Shown one piece after another: positions 1 to 8,707 of a DNA stretch of 64,000 nt (position 1 is the first letter of the stretch; every line of letters begins with the position of its first letter). The translations under genes were made by a program, and so were the position numbers. Origin of the DNA: Stutzerimonas stutzeri (GTDB lineage Bacteria; Pseudomonadota; Gammaproteobacteria; Pseudomonadales; Pseudomonadaceae); the NCBI RefSeq assembly GCF_024448715.1, contig NZ_JAMOHZ010000003.1, positions 310,001 through 374,000 on the forward strand, written 5' to 3'. The notes under the pieces are model-generated. The model was given only the letters and a program-made list of their open reading frames with translations. It did not search any database and had not been told where the DNA came from.

Positions 1-1740
1 TGAGCTTCGTTGAACGCGATCTGCTTGTTGCGCCGACGCTCGGTCTCGCCAATCGCTCGCTCCATGGAGCCGGTCATATTGTCGGCGTACAGAATCGCCC
101 GCCCGTTGAGGTTACGCGCCGCACGGCCGATGGTCTGGATCAGCGAGCGCTCCGAACGTAGGAAGCCCTCCTTGTCCGCATCGAGAATCGCCACCAGCGA
201 AACCTCGGGCATGTCCAGCCCCTCGCGCAACAGGTTGATCCCCACCAACACGTCGAACACGCCGAGGCGCAGATCACGGATGATCTCGACGCGCTCGACC
301 GTATCGATGTCCGAATGCAGGTAGCGCACCCGCACGCCGTGGTCGCCGAGATAATCGGTGAGGTCCTCGGCCATTCGTTTGGTCAGCGTGGTAACCAGCA
401 CCCGCTCTTCCTTGGCGACACATTTGTTGATTTCCGAGAGCAGGTCGTCGACCTGAGTCAGGGCCGGGCGCACCTCGATTTGCGGATCGACCAGCCCAGT
501 GGGACGTACCACTTGCTCGATCACGCGTCCCGCATGTTCTGCTTCGTAGGGGCCCGGTGTCGCCGAGACGAAGATGGTCTGCGGGCTGATCGCTTCCCAC
601 TCATCGAAGCGCATCGGCCGATTATCCAGCGCCGATGGTAGACGGAAGCCATATTCCACCAGCGTTTCCTTGCGCGAGCGGTCGCCTTTGTACATGGCGC
701 CAACCTGCGGCACGCTGACGTGGGACTCGTCGATCACCAGTAGCGCATCCGCCGGCAGATAGTCGTAAAGCGTCGGCGGAGCCTCGCCCGACTCGCGTCC
801 CGAGAGATAGCGCGAGTAGTTTTCGATGCCGTTGCAATAACCCAGCTCCATGATCATTTCCAGATCGAAGCGGGTTCGCTGCTCCAGCCGCTGCGCCTCC
901 ACCAGCTTGTTGTTTGCACGTAGATAGTCGAGACGATCTTTGAGCTCTGCCTTGATGTTCTCGATAGCATCCAACAACGTTTCGCGCGGGGTGACGTAAT
1001 GGCTCTTGGGGTAGAAGGTGAAGCGCGGCAGCTTGCGGATCACCTCGCCGGTCAGCGGATCGAAGGCGGACAGGCTTTCCACTTCGTCGTCAAACAGCTC
1101 GATGCGCACTGCTTCCAGATCCGATTCGGCCGGGAAGATATCGATCACGTCGCCGCGCACGCGGAACGTCGCGCGGGCAAAGTCCATGTCGTTGCGGGTG
1201 TACTGCAAGCCCGTAAGGCGGCGCAGCAGCTCGCGTTGATCCAGGCGGTCACCGCGATCCACATGCAGCACCATCTTCAGGTACGACTGCGGATCGCCCA
1301 GACCATAGATACACGACACCGTGGTGACGATGATCGCATCGGGCCGCTCCAGCAGCGCCTTGGTCGCAGACAAACGCATCTGCTCGATATGGTCGTTGAT
1401 CGACGCATCCTTCTCGATGAATGTGTCCGACGACGGCACGTAGGCTTCCGGCTGGTAGTAGTCGTAATAGGAAACGAAATACTCCACCGCGTTGTTCGGG
1501 AAGAACGCCTTGAACTCACCATAGAGCTGCGCGGCCAGCGTCTTGTTCGGCGCCAACACCAGAGTTGGCCGCTGCACATGGGAAATAACGTTGGCGATAC
1601 TGAAGGTCTTGCCAGAACCCGTCACGCCCAGCAACGTCTGGTGTGATAACCCGGCCTCTATACCTTCGATCATTTGCCGAATGGCTTCCGGCTGGTCACC
1701 GGCGGGCTTGAAACGCGTGACCAATTCGAACTGCGACATA
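1..1740 (-). CDS. uvrB: UvrABC excinuclease subunit B (partial, C-terminus outside window)
   Basis: UvrB is the DNA-damage verification helicase of nucleotide excision repair; it receives lesions from UvrA and recruits UvrC. The gene reads leftward from ATG at 1740 ([17 protein letters not shown]) and runs off the window, giving about 580 of the usual 670 or so residues. Visible landmarks are the Walker A motif GVTGSGKT near residues 39-46, the damage-wedging hairpin segment with [12 protein letters not shown] near residue 92, VIDESH in the helicase core, and the C-terminal helicase half with [14 protein letters not shown] and QTIGRAARN. The UvrC-interacting C-terminal tail is not in the window. 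It is divergent from the aminotransferase at 2078. I looked for a LexA box (CTG-N10-CAG) upstream and found no convincing one. Confidence 0.97.
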
Positions 1741-2077
1741 TCGACCTCTTATGATGGCGAGACGACCCGAAAGCCGAACGATTGTTGCATCCCTGGCGGC
1801 ATCTCCTCACGGTACTCGAGCTGCTGACACCGCGACGGACAGCAACCACAGCCCCTGTCATGCGGTCGGTACCGGCAATATCAAGAGCAAGTTGCGACAG
1901 ACAGGCGAAGCGAGATGAAATCAACGCTTCAACGGGGCCGAATCCGACAGAAAAACCGCCCTAGCATATCGCGACGAAGGGACAGGACCGCTATACTCTT
2001 GCCCCGTTTGCGCACCGCCCTCAGCGCGAAGCGAGGGTGCTGCATCAGTCACCTTCCTCTCTTCGAGCCTCCCCATC
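1741..2077. other. Divergent uvrB / aminotransferase intergenic region
   Basis: These 337 bases separate the two divergent genes. A TATACT hexamer at 1992-1997 fits a -10 element for the rightward aminotransferase gene, but no good -35 is seen 16-18 bases upstream. No convincing small gene or operator is visible. Confidence 0.4.
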
Positions 2078-3274
2078 ATGAGTTTGTTCTCCGCTGTCGA
2101 AATGGCGCCGCGCGATCCGATCCTCGGCCTCAATGAAGCCTTCAATGCCGACACGCGGCAGAACAAGGTCAACCTGGGGGTGGGCGTCTACTACAACGAA
2201 GAAGGTCGAATTCCCCTGCTGCGCGCCGTGGCTGCCGCCGAGATGGCGCGCCTGGAACTGAACGCACCACGCGGCTATTTGCCGATCGAAGGCATCGCCA
2301 GCTACGACATGGCCGTACAAGGCCTGTTGTTCGGTGCCGACTCAGCACTGGTTGCCGACGGCCGAGTAGTGACCACCCAGGCACTAGGTGGCACTGGCGC
2401 GTTGAAGATCGGCGCGGACTTTCTCAAGCGCATGCTGCCCGACGCGGTCGTGGCCATTACCAACCCAAGCTGGGAAAACCATCGCGCGCTGTTCGAGTCC
2501 GCCGGCTTCGCCGTGCAGAACTACAGCTACTATGATGCCGCCAGCCACGGCATTGATCGTGCCGGCATGCTCGAAGACCTGAAAAACCTTCCGCCCCGCT
2601 CGATCGTTGTACTGCACGCCTGCTGCCACAACCCGACCGGCGTCGACCTGCAGCCGGAAGACTGGAAGCAGATCCTCGAAATCCTGCGCGCCAACGACCA
2701 CGTGCCGTTTATCGACATCGCTTATCAGGGCTTTGGCGATAGCATCGAAGAAGACGCTGCAGCCGTGCGCCTGTTCGCGGAATCGGGCATGAGCTTCTTC
2801 GTATCCAGTTCGTTCTCCAAGTCGTTCTCGCTCTATGGCGAGCGCGTTGGCGCCCTGTCGATGGTTACCCAGAGCCGCGAAGAGTCGGTACGGGTGCTGT
2901 CGCAGATCAAGCGTGTGATTCGCACCAACTATTCCAACCCGCCGACTCACGGCGCAACAGTGGTATCGGCCGTACTCAACAGCCAGGAACTTCGAGCGAT
3001 GTGGGAAACCGAGTTGGGGGAAATGCGCACCCGCATCCAGGAGATGCGCCTGAGCATGGTTCGCCAGTTGGCCGACAAAGGCGCCAAGCAGGACTTCAGC
3101 TTCGTTGCCAAACAGCGCGGCATGTTCTCCTATTCCGGCCTCACACCGGCTCAGGTCGAGCGTCTGCGCGTTGAGTTCGGCGTATATGCCATCGGCACCG
3201 GCCGCATCTGCGCCGCAGCTCTGAACCACAACAATCTGGACCATGTCACCGACGCCATCGTCCAAGTCCTCTGA
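2078..3274 (+). CDS. Aromatic amino acid / aspartate aminotransferase (class I, PLP)
   Basis: This is a 398-residue class I PLP aminotransferase of the AspC/TyrB type, which moves amino groups between aspartate or aromatic amino acids and 2-oxoglutarate in the cytoplasm. The protein opens MSLFSAVEMAPRDPILGLNE, as this family does. It carries the cofactor-binding segment ACCHNPTG near residues 185-192, the PLP lysine in the SSSFSKSFSLYGERVG motif near residue 250, and the substrate-carboxylate arginine region near TGRICAAALN at the C-terminus. Length matches the family (about 397). The neighbourhood uvrB, aminotransferase, tRNA-Asn is common in Pseudomonas. Whether aspartate or tyrosine/phenylalanine is the preferred substrate cannot be read from sequence. 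Confidence 0.93.
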   Translation: MSLFSAVEMAPRDPILGLNEAFNADTRQNKVNLGVGVYYNEEGRIPLLRAVAAAEMARLELNAPRGYLPIEGIASYDMAVQGLLFGADSALVADGRVVTTQALGGTGALKIGADFLKRMLPDAVVAITNPSWENHRALFESAGFAVQNYSYYDAASHGIDRAGMLEDLKNLPPRSIVVLHACCHNPTGVDLQPEDWKQILEILRANDHVPFIDIAYQGFGDSIEEDAAAVRLFAESGMSFFVSSSFSKSFSLYGERVGALSMVTQSREESVRVLSQIKRVIRTNYSNPPTHGATVVSAVLNSQELRAMWETELGEMRTRIQEMRLSMVRQLADKGAKQDFSFVAKQRGMFSYSGLTPAQVERLRVEFGVYAIGTGRICAAALNHNNLDHVTDAIVQVL

Positions 3275-3286
3275 TCCGCCGAGGGG

Positions 3287-3314
3287 TTGACTTCCCCTTT
3301 GCAAACAGTAGGAT
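3287..3314 (+). promoter_or_regulatory. Predicted sigma-70 promoter of tRNA-Asn
   Basis: A TTGACT -35 (3287-3292) and a TAGGAT -10 (3309-3314) are spaced by 16 bases and lie just upstream of the mature tRNA start at 3327. The match to the sigma-70 consensus is good. The promoter sits in the short gap after the aminotransferase stop. Confidence 0.6.
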
Positions 3315-3326
3315 ACGCACCGCTGT

Positions 3327-3402
3327 TCCGCGATAGCTCAGTCGGTAGAGCAAATGACTGTTAATCATTGGGTCCCTGGTTCGAGTCCAGGTCGCGGAGC
3401 CA
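3327..3402 (+). tRNA. tRNA-Asn (anticodon GTT)
   Basis: This 76-base cloverleaf has acceptor TCCGCGA paired with TCGCGGA, anticodon loop CTGTTAA with GTT, T arm GGTTCGAGTCC and an encoded CCA end. It is preceded by a clear promoter and followed by a hairpin terminator. Its last 22 bases are repeated 151 bases downstream (see the repeat entry). Confidence 0.97.
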
Positions 3403-3639
3403 AAAATCAAAGCCTCAGGTGAAAATCTGGGGCTTTTTGTGTCCGCCGGACTCTCACCAGGGACTCTGTCCCAGGTTATTCGGCAAGCCTCACCCCTTCG
3501 GGGCCGCGCTGAAGCGCGTTCTGCTGCGCAGTCGAGTCCAGGTCGCGGAGCCAAAAATCAAAGCCTCAGGTGAAAATCTGGGTTTTTTTGTGTCCGCCGG
3601 ACTCTCACCAGGGACTCTGTCCCAGGTTATTCGGCAAGC
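3381..3639 (+). repeat. 151-bp-offset direct repeat duplicating the tRNA-Asn 3' end and its terminator
   Basis: Bases 3381-3488 recur at 3532-3639 with the same spacing throughout and only two mismatches, both in the terminator stem region. Each 108-bp copy starts with the last 22 bases of tRNA-Asn, including CCA, then the downstream hairpin and a shared flank ending in TTATTCGGCAAGC. The 43 bases between the copies hold two small GC hairpins (CCCCTTCGGGG and GCGCTGAAGCGC). The second copy lacks the 5' two thirds of a tRNA. It looks like the footprint of a lost tandem tRNA-Asn or of an excised element that used the tRNA end as its attachment site. Confidence 0.9.
3410..3438 (+). terminator. 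Rho-independent terminator of tRNA-Asn
   Basis: The stem AAGCCTCAG / CTGGGGCTT (one G-U pair) is followed by a T tract. The duplicated copy at 3561-3589 has two base changes that put a mismatch in the stem and extend the T run. Confidence 0.75.
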
Positions 3640-3644
3640 AAATA

Positions 3645-3672
3645 AAAACGCCCCGCGATTGCAGGGCGTTTC
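3645..3672 (-). terminator. Terminator of the FKBP lipoprotein gene
   Basis: Read leftward, the stem AAACGCCCTG / CGGGGCGTTT is followed by a T-rich stretch (TTTTATTTG). It lies just past the stop codon of the leftward gene at 3687. Confidence 0.75.
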
Positions 3673-3686
3673 GTACAGCGGAGTGC

Positions 3687-4454
3687 TTACTGCTCGGCAG
3701 CGGCTTCTTCACCTGCTTCCGACTCAGCTTCGGCAGCAGGAGCTACTTCAGTCGCTTGAGCTTCGTCACCCTTGATACCCAGCAATTCGAGGTCGAAGAC
3801 CAGCACCGAGTTGGCGGGGATCAGCGGGCTCGGGCTCTGCTCGCCATAAGCCAGCTCGCTCGGGATGTACAACTTGTACTTCTCCCCAACATGCATCAGC
3901 TGTAGACCTTCAACCCAACCCGGAATAACACCGCTAACGGGTAGGTCGATTGGAGTGCCACGCTTGATCGAGCTATCGAAGACGGTGCCGTCGGTGAGAC
4001 TACCTTCATAGTGAACGGTGACGACGTCATCAGGACCCGGCTGAGCGCCATCGGCTTCCTTGATGACCTCATATTGCAGACCGGATTCGGTGGTCTTGAC
4101 GCCTTCGCGCTTGGCATTTTCTTCGAGGAATTTCTTACCAGCAGCGACCGCTTCCTTATTCATCTCAACCATGCGCTCTTCAGCGCGGGTCTGTAGATAG
4201 GAAAAGGCTTCCATCAGTTCTTCGTCGGTCAGCTTTTGCTCTTTCTTGCCGATGGCATCGTCGATACCTTGGGCGACAGCCTTGGAATCGAGATCAGCCA
4301 TACCTTCCTGGACCAGACTCTTACCCATATTCAGGCCGATGCCATAAGAGGCTTTCTGTGCCGGAGTTTCCAGCTTGGCGCTGGTTTCCGAATCGCAGCC
4401 CGCCAGAACCAGGCCAACCAGGGCTATCGCAGACGCCAAACGTTGATGTCTCAT
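3687..4454 (-). CDS. FKBP-type peptidyl-prolyl cis-trans isomerase, lipoprotein
   Basis: This is a predicted envelope folding helper that isomerises X-Pro bonds, of the Mip/FkpA/FklB type. The protein has 255 residues. The first 20 form a lipoprotein signal with lipobox LAGC (Cys20). A helical dimerisation domain covers roughly residues 25-125, and the catalytic FKBP domain roughly 130-225 includes VTVHYEGSLTDGTVFDSS and VIPGWVEGL followed by YIPSELAYGE. The C-terminus is an acidic alanine/glutamate tail. A terminator follows the stop. It is a single-gene unit transcribed leftward. The family is certain; the exact paralogue name is not, so no symbol is given. Confidence 0.9.
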   Translation of the reverse strand: MRHQRLASAIALVGLVLAGCDSETSAKLETPAQKASYGIGLNMGKSLVQEGMADLDSKAVAQGIDDAIGKKEQKLTDEELMEAFSYLQTRAEERMVEMNKEAVAAGKKFLEENAKREGVKTTESGLQYEVIKEADGAQPGPDDVVTVHYEGSLTDGTVFDSSIKRGTPIDLPVSGVIPGWVEGLQLMHVGEKYKLYIPSELAYGEQSPSPLIPANSVLVFDLELLGIKGDEAQATEVAPAAEAESEAGEEAAAEQ

Positions 4455-4618
4455 TCTGTTTCCTTATTACGCTTTGAAAGGGGTACAGCAAACAATTGCC
4501 GGAGCTTAACAGTCGCTCCCGACAGTAGCTACCGAACCCACCCGGGTAATAGGTAAAGACAATGCAAAGTAAGGAAGTGCCGCACGAAACGCGCAAAGAA
4601 TAAGAAGGAAATTGGGCG

Positions 4619-4651
4619 AAAAAAAAGCGACCCTAAGGCCGCTTTTTTTTG
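4619..4651 (-). terminator. Terminator downstream of the tRNA-Asp/tRNA-Val pair
   Basis: An A-tract, a GCG..CGC hairpin with CCTAAGG in its loop region, and a T-tract form a symmetrical, potentially bidirectional terminator. It lies downstream of the leftward tRNA pair and upstream of the FKBP gene. Confidence 0.65.
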
Positions 4652-4686
4652 CTATCAAGGCGTTCAGCAGTCCTTGATGGCGAATA

Positions 4687-4763
4687 TGGCGCAGCGGACG
4701 GGACTCGAACCCGCGACCCCCGGCGTGACAGGCCGGTATTCTAACCGACTGAACTACCGCTGC
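4687..4763 (-). tRNA. tRNA-Asp (anticodon GTC)
   Basis: On the reverse strand this is a 77-base cloverleaf with acceptor GCAGCGG / CCGCTGC, anticodon loop CTGTCAC with GTC, T arm GGGTTCGAGTCCC and an encoded CCA. It is the second tRNA of a leftward pair with tRNA-Val. Confidence 0.96.
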
Positions 4764-4776
4764 GCTAAACCTCGAG

Positions 4777-4852
4777 TGGTGGGTGATGACGGGATCGAAC
4801 CGCCGACCCTCTGCTTGTAAGGCAGATGCTCTCCCAGCTGAGCTAATCACCC
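4777..4852 (-). tRNA. tRNA-Val (anticodon TAC)
   Basis: On the reverse strand this is a 76-base cloverleaf starting GGGTGATTAGCTCAG, with anticodon loop CTTACAA (TAC), T arm GGTTCGATCCC and an encoded CCA. It is co-transcribed with tRNA-Asp, 13 bases downstream of it. Confidence 0.96.
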
Positions 4853-4874
4853 GTTTGCTCTCGAAGTGGGGCGC

Positions 4875-4903
4875 ATTCTAGAGATGGTTCCTGACCTTGG
4901 CAA
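4875..4903 (-). promoter_or_regulatory. Predicted promoter of the tRNA-Val/tRNA-Asp unit
   Basis: On the reverse strand, -35 TTGCCA and -10 TAGAAT are separated by 17 bases and followed by the GC-rich discriminator GCGCCCC, which is typical of stringently controlled stable-RNA promoters. It lies about 25 bases upstream of tRNA-Val. Confidence 0.7.
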
Positions 4904-5066
4904 GCCCCTTTCGAAAAAAAAATTGCAGAAGTTCCAAAGACTTAGGAAAACCTCTGTTTATTGCAAATTTTGCGGTTTCCATCGGCATTGCGGCTTTGCA
5001 GGGTTGGCCTGAGTTCTTGGTAGGGGAATAATGCGCGCTTTGCTTTTACCGGAGTTTCAGATCGCC

Positions 5067-5987
5067 ATGTGGTTTCGCAACCTGCTCGTCTACCGTCTCA
5101 CCCAGAACGTCCCTTTCGATGTCGAGACACTTGAAGCTGCATTGGCCGCCAAGCCCGCCCGCCCCTGCGCCAGCCAGGAACTAAGCACCTACGGTTTCGT
5201 TGCACCCTTCGGCAAGGGCGAAGACGCGCCCCTGGTTCATGCCAGCCAGGGTTTCCTGTTGATCTCGACGCGTAAGGAAGAGCGCATCCTGCCTAGCAGC
5301 GTGGTCAAGGACGCGCTGAAGGAAAAGGTCGACGAAATCGAAAACGAGCAGATGCGCAAGGTCTACAAGAAGGAGCGCGAGCAACTTAAGGACGACATCA
5401 TCCAGTCCTTCCTGCCCCGCGCATTCATTCGCAAGTCCGGCACCTTCGCTGCCATCGCGCCAGAGCAGGGCCTGATTCTGGTCGACTCATCCAGTCCCAA
5501 GCGTGCCGAAGACCTGCTGTCCACGCTGCGTGAAGCGATCGGTTCGCTGCCGGTTCGTCCATTGACCGTCAAGATTGCGCCTTCGGCAACCATGACCGAT
5601 TGGGTAAAGACCCAGAAAGCCGCCGATGACTTCTTCGTTCTCGACGAATGCGAGCTGCGCGACACCCACGAAGACGGTGGTGTCGTGCGCTGCAAGCGTC
5701 AGGATCTGACCAGCGACGAAATCCAGCAGCATCTGGAAGTCGGCAAGCAGGTCACTCAGCTGTCGCTGGGCTGGCAAGAAAAGCTGTCCTTCGTGCTCGA
5801 CGACAAACTGGTGATCAAGCGCCTGCGTTTCGAAGAGTTGCTGCAGGACCAGGCTGAGCAGGACGGCGGCGATGATGATCTCGGCCAGCAGGACGCCAGC
5901 TTCCTGCTGATGATGCTGACGTTTAAGGAGTTCCTGCCTGCGCTGTTCGAAGCGTTGGGTGGTGAGGAGATTCCGCAGGGCATCTAA
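5067..5987 (+). CDS. rdgC: Recombination-associated protein RdgC
   Basis: RdgC is a ring-shaped nucleoid DNA-binding protein that limits RecA filament formation and affects replication restart. The start at ATG 5067 gives [13 protein letters not shown], the standard N-terminus, and a protein of 306 residues, the usual length. GGAG at 5051-5054 is a usable ribosome site. The reading frame stays open to 5031, but that extension does not match the family. The C-terminal segment [21 protein letters not shown] is typical. A 10-bp-stem hairpin follows the stop. Confidence 0.95.
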   Translation: MWFRNLLVYRLTQNVPFDVETLEAALAAKPARPCASQELSTYGFVAPFGKGEDAPLVHASQGFLLISTRKEERILPSSVVKDALKEKVDEIENEQMRKVYKKEREQLKDDIIQSFLPRAFIRKSGTFAAIAPEQGLILVDSSSPKRAEDLLSTLREAIGSLPVRPLTVKIAPSATMTDWVKTQKAADDFFVLDECELRDTHEDGGVVRCKRQDLTSDEIQQHLEVGKQVTQLSLGWQEKLSFVLDDKLVIKRLRFEELLQDQAEQDGGDDDLGQQDASFLLMMLTFKEFLPALFEALGGEEIPQGI

Positions 5988-5997
5988 ACTGCCTTGC

Positions 5998-6023
5998 GCG
6001 CCGTCAGTTGACGCTGACGGCGC
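5998..6023 (+). terminator. Hairpin after rdgC
   Basis: The perfect 10-bp stem GCGCCGTCAG / CTGACGGCGC encloses a 6-base loop just after the rdgC stop. No T run follows, so it may be a weak terminator or an RNA-stabilising hairpin. Confidence 0.5.
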
Positions 6024-6050
6024 TCCCTCCATAACTACAAGGTAAGCCCG

Positions 6051-6989
6051 ATGCGTGCTCTCGCCGCCCTCAGCCGCTTTGTCGGCAATACGTTCGCCCT
6101 CTGGGTCCTGCTGTTCGCCGTTCTCGCCTTCTTCCAGCCCAGCTGGTTTTTGCCTGCTACCGCCTGGATCGTCCCACTTCTGGGGTTGATCATGTTCGGC
6201 ATGGGCCTGACCTTGAAAGCGGCTGATTTCGCCGAAGTCGCTCGCCGTCCACTTTGGGTAGCGCTGGGTGTCGGCGCGCAGTTCCTGATCATGCCGACCC
6301 TCGCCTGGTTGCTCTGCCAGCTGTTGGGTTTGCCGGCTGAAATCGCCGTGGGTGTGATCCTGGTGGGTTGCTGCCCAGGCGGCACCGCCTCCAACGTGAT
6401 CGCCTGGTTTTCCCGTGGTGACGTCGCGCTTTCGGTTGCAATCACCGCTGTTACCACCCTGCTTGCGCCGCTGGTCACGCCAGCGCTGATCTGGTTGCTG
6501 GCCTCGGCCTGGCTGCCTGTCAACTTCGGCGCGCTGTTCATGTCCATCGTGCAGATCGTGCTGCTGCCTATCGCCCTCGGCCTGATCGCCCGTCGCCTGC
6601 TGGGCACCCGTGTGCATCAGGTGGTGGAAGTGCTACCGCTGGTCTCGGTGGTCAGCATCGTGATTATCGTTGCCGCAGTGGTCGCAGCCAGTCAGGCCAA
6701 GATTGCTGAGTCGGGATTGCTGATCATGGCGGTGGTGATTCTGCACAACAGCTTAGGTCTGGGCCTCGGTTACTTCGTTGCTCGTGCCTTCGGCCTGCCG
6801 CTCGCGCAGCGCAAAACGCTGTCGATCGAGGTCGGCATGCAGAACTCCGGCCTTGGCGCAGCATTGGCCAGCGCGCACTTTTCGCCGTTGGCAGCAGTAC
6901 CCAGCGCGCTATTCAGCGTCTGGCATAACCTGTCCGGCGCGCTGCTGGCAACCTGCTTCCGCCGCATGCGCGACAAGGGCCAAGCCTGA
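6051..6989 (+). CDS. Bile acid:sodium symporter (BASS) family transporter
   Basis: This 312-residue inner-membrane protein has about ten hydrophobic segments and the BASS-family motif [20 protein letters not shown] near residues 104-123, whose GGTASN stretch lines the sodium site. A second conserved element, [16 protein letters not shown], lies near residues 259-274. Bacterial members move organic anions such as pantoate, pyruvate or sulfonates with sodium; the substrate here cannot be read. It begins at ATG 6051, 63 bases after rdgC. Downstream is a separate guanidine-riboswitch-controlled gene. Confidence 0.88.
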   Translation: MRALAALSRFVGNTFALWVLLFAVLAFFQPSWFLPATAWIVPLLGLIMFGMGLTLKAADFAEVARRPLWVALGVGAQFLIMPTLAWLLCQLLGLPAEIAVGVILVGCCPGGTASNVIAWFSRGDVALSVAITAVTTLLAPLVTPALIWLLASAWLPVNFGALFMSIVQIVLLPIALGLIARRLLGTRVHQVVEVLPLVSVVSIVIIVAAVVAASQAKIAESGLLIMAVVILHNSLGLGLGYFVARAFGLPLAQRKTLSIEVGMQNSGLGAALASAHFSPLAAVPSALFSVWHNLSGALLATCFRRMRDKGQA

Positions 6990-7056
6990 GCTGACGCTGC
7001 GCTCCTTTGGTCCGGGCTACTTGCCCGGACCTGCTGACTGTGCAAAATAGCGCCTG

Positions 7057-7101
7057 CTGAGGACGACCTCAGGCTGCACAGACGCATCGGGGACGGCCCC
7101 G
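7057..7101 (+). ncRNA. Guanidine-II (mini-ykkC) riboswitch
   Basis: Two short hairpins each carry the diagnostic ACGR tetraloop. P1 is CTGAGG-ACGA-CCTCAG (7057-7072) and P2 is GGGG-ACGG-CCCC (7089-7100), 16 bases apart. This is the full architecture of the guanidine-II class, which turns on guanidinium exporters. It lies 28 bases upstream of the SugE/Gdx start codon at 7129, the expected partner gene. A perfect 9-bp GC-rich hairpin (GGTCCGGGC / GCCCGGACC) precedes it at about 7010-7031. Confidence 0.88.
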
Positions 7102-7128
7102 CCCACTTACCGTCCCATAGAGGTGCAC

Positions 7129-7443
7129 ATGTCCTGGGTCATCTTGTTTTTTGCCGGCCTGTTCGAGATCGGCTGGGCCGTTGGCCTGAAGTACACGGAC
7201 GGTTTTTCCCGTCCGCTGCCCACGATACTTACGATCGCTGCGATGCTGGCCAGCCTTGGATTGCTGGGTCTGGCGATGAAAGAATTGCCGCTGGGTACCG
7301 CCTATGCCATCTGGACCGGCGTAGGCGCAGTGGGAACGGTGATCGCCGGAATCATATTGTTCGGCGAATCGCTGAGCCTGTTCCGCCTGGGCAGCGTGCT
7401 GTTGATCTGCATTGGCTTGCTCGGCTTGAAACTCAGTCATTGA
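7129..7443 (+). CDS. sugE: SMR-family guanidinium exporter SugE/Gdx
   Basis: This 104-residue four-helix small multidrug resistance protein opens [20 protein letters not shown], with the essential membrane glutamate at position 13. Gdx-type members form antiparallel dimers in the inner membrane and exchange guanidinium for protons. ATG 7129 is preceded by GAGG (7120-7123); a GTG at 7123 would add two residues but overlaps that site. The guanidine-II riboswitch upstream supports the guanidinium assignment over general quaternary ammonium export. The gene converges on malK across a hairpin. Confidence 0.95.
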   Translation: MSWVILFFAGLFEIGWAVGLKYTDGFSRPLPTILTIAAMLASLGLLGLAMKELPLGTAYAIWTGVGAVGTVIAGIILFGESLSLFRLGSVLLICIGLLGLKLSH

Positions 7444-7449
7444 AGGTAC

Positions 7450-7480
7450 GGAGGCAGCCGGCCGAACACCGGCTACCTCC
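7450..7480. terminator. Convergent hairpin between sugE and malK
   Basis: An imperfect 12-bp stem, GGAGGCAGCCGG / CCGGCTACCTCC, lies between the two convergent stop codons and could serve both genes. The right arm CCGGCTACCTCC recurs in the hairpin at 11964-11991. Confidence 0.6.
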
Positions 7481-7484
7481 ACTA

Positions 7485-8600
7485 TCAGCCGAACAGCGCC
7501 GGCTCGCGATAGTGCCGCGCACACGCCTGACCATCAGCACGGAACAGATGGCACTTGTTGGCGAGCAGCCCCGTGGCGTAAGCCTGCCCCACCGCAACGC
7601 GGCGGTTACCATCGCTGGCGACCGCGACCATCTCGTCCACACCTTCGAAGTTCAGATGCAAGAGATTGTGATCACCGAGTCGCTCGGCCACTGCAATCTC
7701 GCCGCTGAAGACGAAATCCGCATGCCCTACATCGACGAAATGTTCAGGACGAACGCCCAAGGTCAATGCATCACCGGAACTGACCTGACTGCCATCCACC
7801 GGCACCCGCAAGGAGCTGCCGCCCGGCAACGTCACCTCGACCGACTCGGCATCGGCACGCAACACGTTTACCGGCAGAAAATTCATTTGCGGCGAGCCGA
7901 TAAACCCAGCGACGAATTGGTTGCGCGGGTAGTGATACAGCTCCAGCGGTGGCCCGACCTGAGCGATACGCCCGGCATTGAGCACGACGATCTTGTCGGC
8001 CAACGTCATGGCTTCGACCTGATCGTGGGTGACGTAGATCATCGTCGCCTTGAGGCGCTGATGCAGGCGCGAGATTTCGATGCGCATCTGCACGCGGAGG
8101 AAAGCATCGAGATTTGATAGCGGCTCGTCAAACAAGAACACCTTGGGCTCGCGCACCATGGTGCGACCGATGGCGACTCGTTGGCGCTGCCCACCGGAGA
8201 GGTCCTTTGGCTTGCGGTCGAGCAGGTTGTCGAGTTGCAGAATCTTCGCCACCGACTCCACGCGGCGCTTTATTTCTGCCTTGTCGATTTTCGCCAGTTT
8301 CAGGCCGAACGCCATGTTTTCCGCGACGTTCATATGCGGATAGAGCGCGTAGGACTGGAACACCATTCCTACCGAGCGATCCATCGGCGGCAGCTCGTTG
8401 ACCCGTTCACCGTCGATCTGCAGCTCGCCGTCGGTGATGTCTTCCAGACCGGCGATAAGTCGCAGCAGGGTCGACTTGCCGCACCCGGAAGGCCCGACGA
8501 ACACCACGAATTCCCCGTCGGCGATATCGAGATCGATACCACAAGTGATGGGTACGTCGTCATAGCTCTTACAGATATTCCGCAGGGTTACGCTGGCCAT
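7485..8600 (-). CDS. malK: Maltose/maltodextrin ABC transporter ATPase MalK
   Basis: This 371-residue ATPase powers the MalEFG importer. It has Walker [10 protein letters not shown] (36-44), Q-loop Gln82, signature LSGGQRQR (134-141), Walker B VFLFDEP (154-160) with LSNLD, and the switch histidine in VTHDQ (His192). The C-terminal 130 or so residues form the TOBE regulatory domain that in E. coli restrains MalT and binds EIIA-Glc. GGAG lies in front of ATG 8600. It follows the alpha-glucosidase gene in the same direction with a 107-base gap, while malEFG lie 7 kb away in a separate unit. Confidence 0.93.
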   Translation of the reverse strand: MASVTLRNICKSYDDVPITCGIDLDIADGEFVVFVGPSGCGKSTLLRLIAGLEDITDGELQIDGERVNELPPMDRSVGMVFQSYALYPHMNVAENMAFGLKLAKIDKAEIKRRVESVAKILQLDNLLDRKPKDLSGGQRQRVAIGRTMVREPKVFLFDEPLSNLDAFLRVQMRIEISRLHQRLKATMIYVTHDQVEAMTLADKIVVLNAGRIAQVGPPLELYHYPRNQFVAGFIGSPQMNFLPVNVLRADAESVEVTLPGGSSLRVPVDGSQVSSGDALTLGVRPEHFVDVGHADFVFSGEIAVAERLGDHNLLHLNFEGVDEMVAVASDGNRRVAVGQAYATGLLANKCHLFRADGQACARHYREPALFG

Positions 8601-8707
8601 TATTGTTGTTCTCCTTCAAACAGCCGCCGCGACGAATCGCGGCGAGCGAAGCTAATAGGCAGCAGGCCGATCAAAACGAAACGCGGATAGTCGTTTGATC
8701 GGTCGAC

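Noticed and set aside
1741..2077. LexA (SOS) box upstream of uvrB
   Set aside because: uvrB is often SOS-controlled, but no CTG-N10-CAG with a palindromic AT core was found here.
5487..6617. 376-codon frame spanning rdgC and the BASS gene on the reverse strand
   Set aside because: It crosses two real genes and is rich in Gln, His and Arg without motifs.
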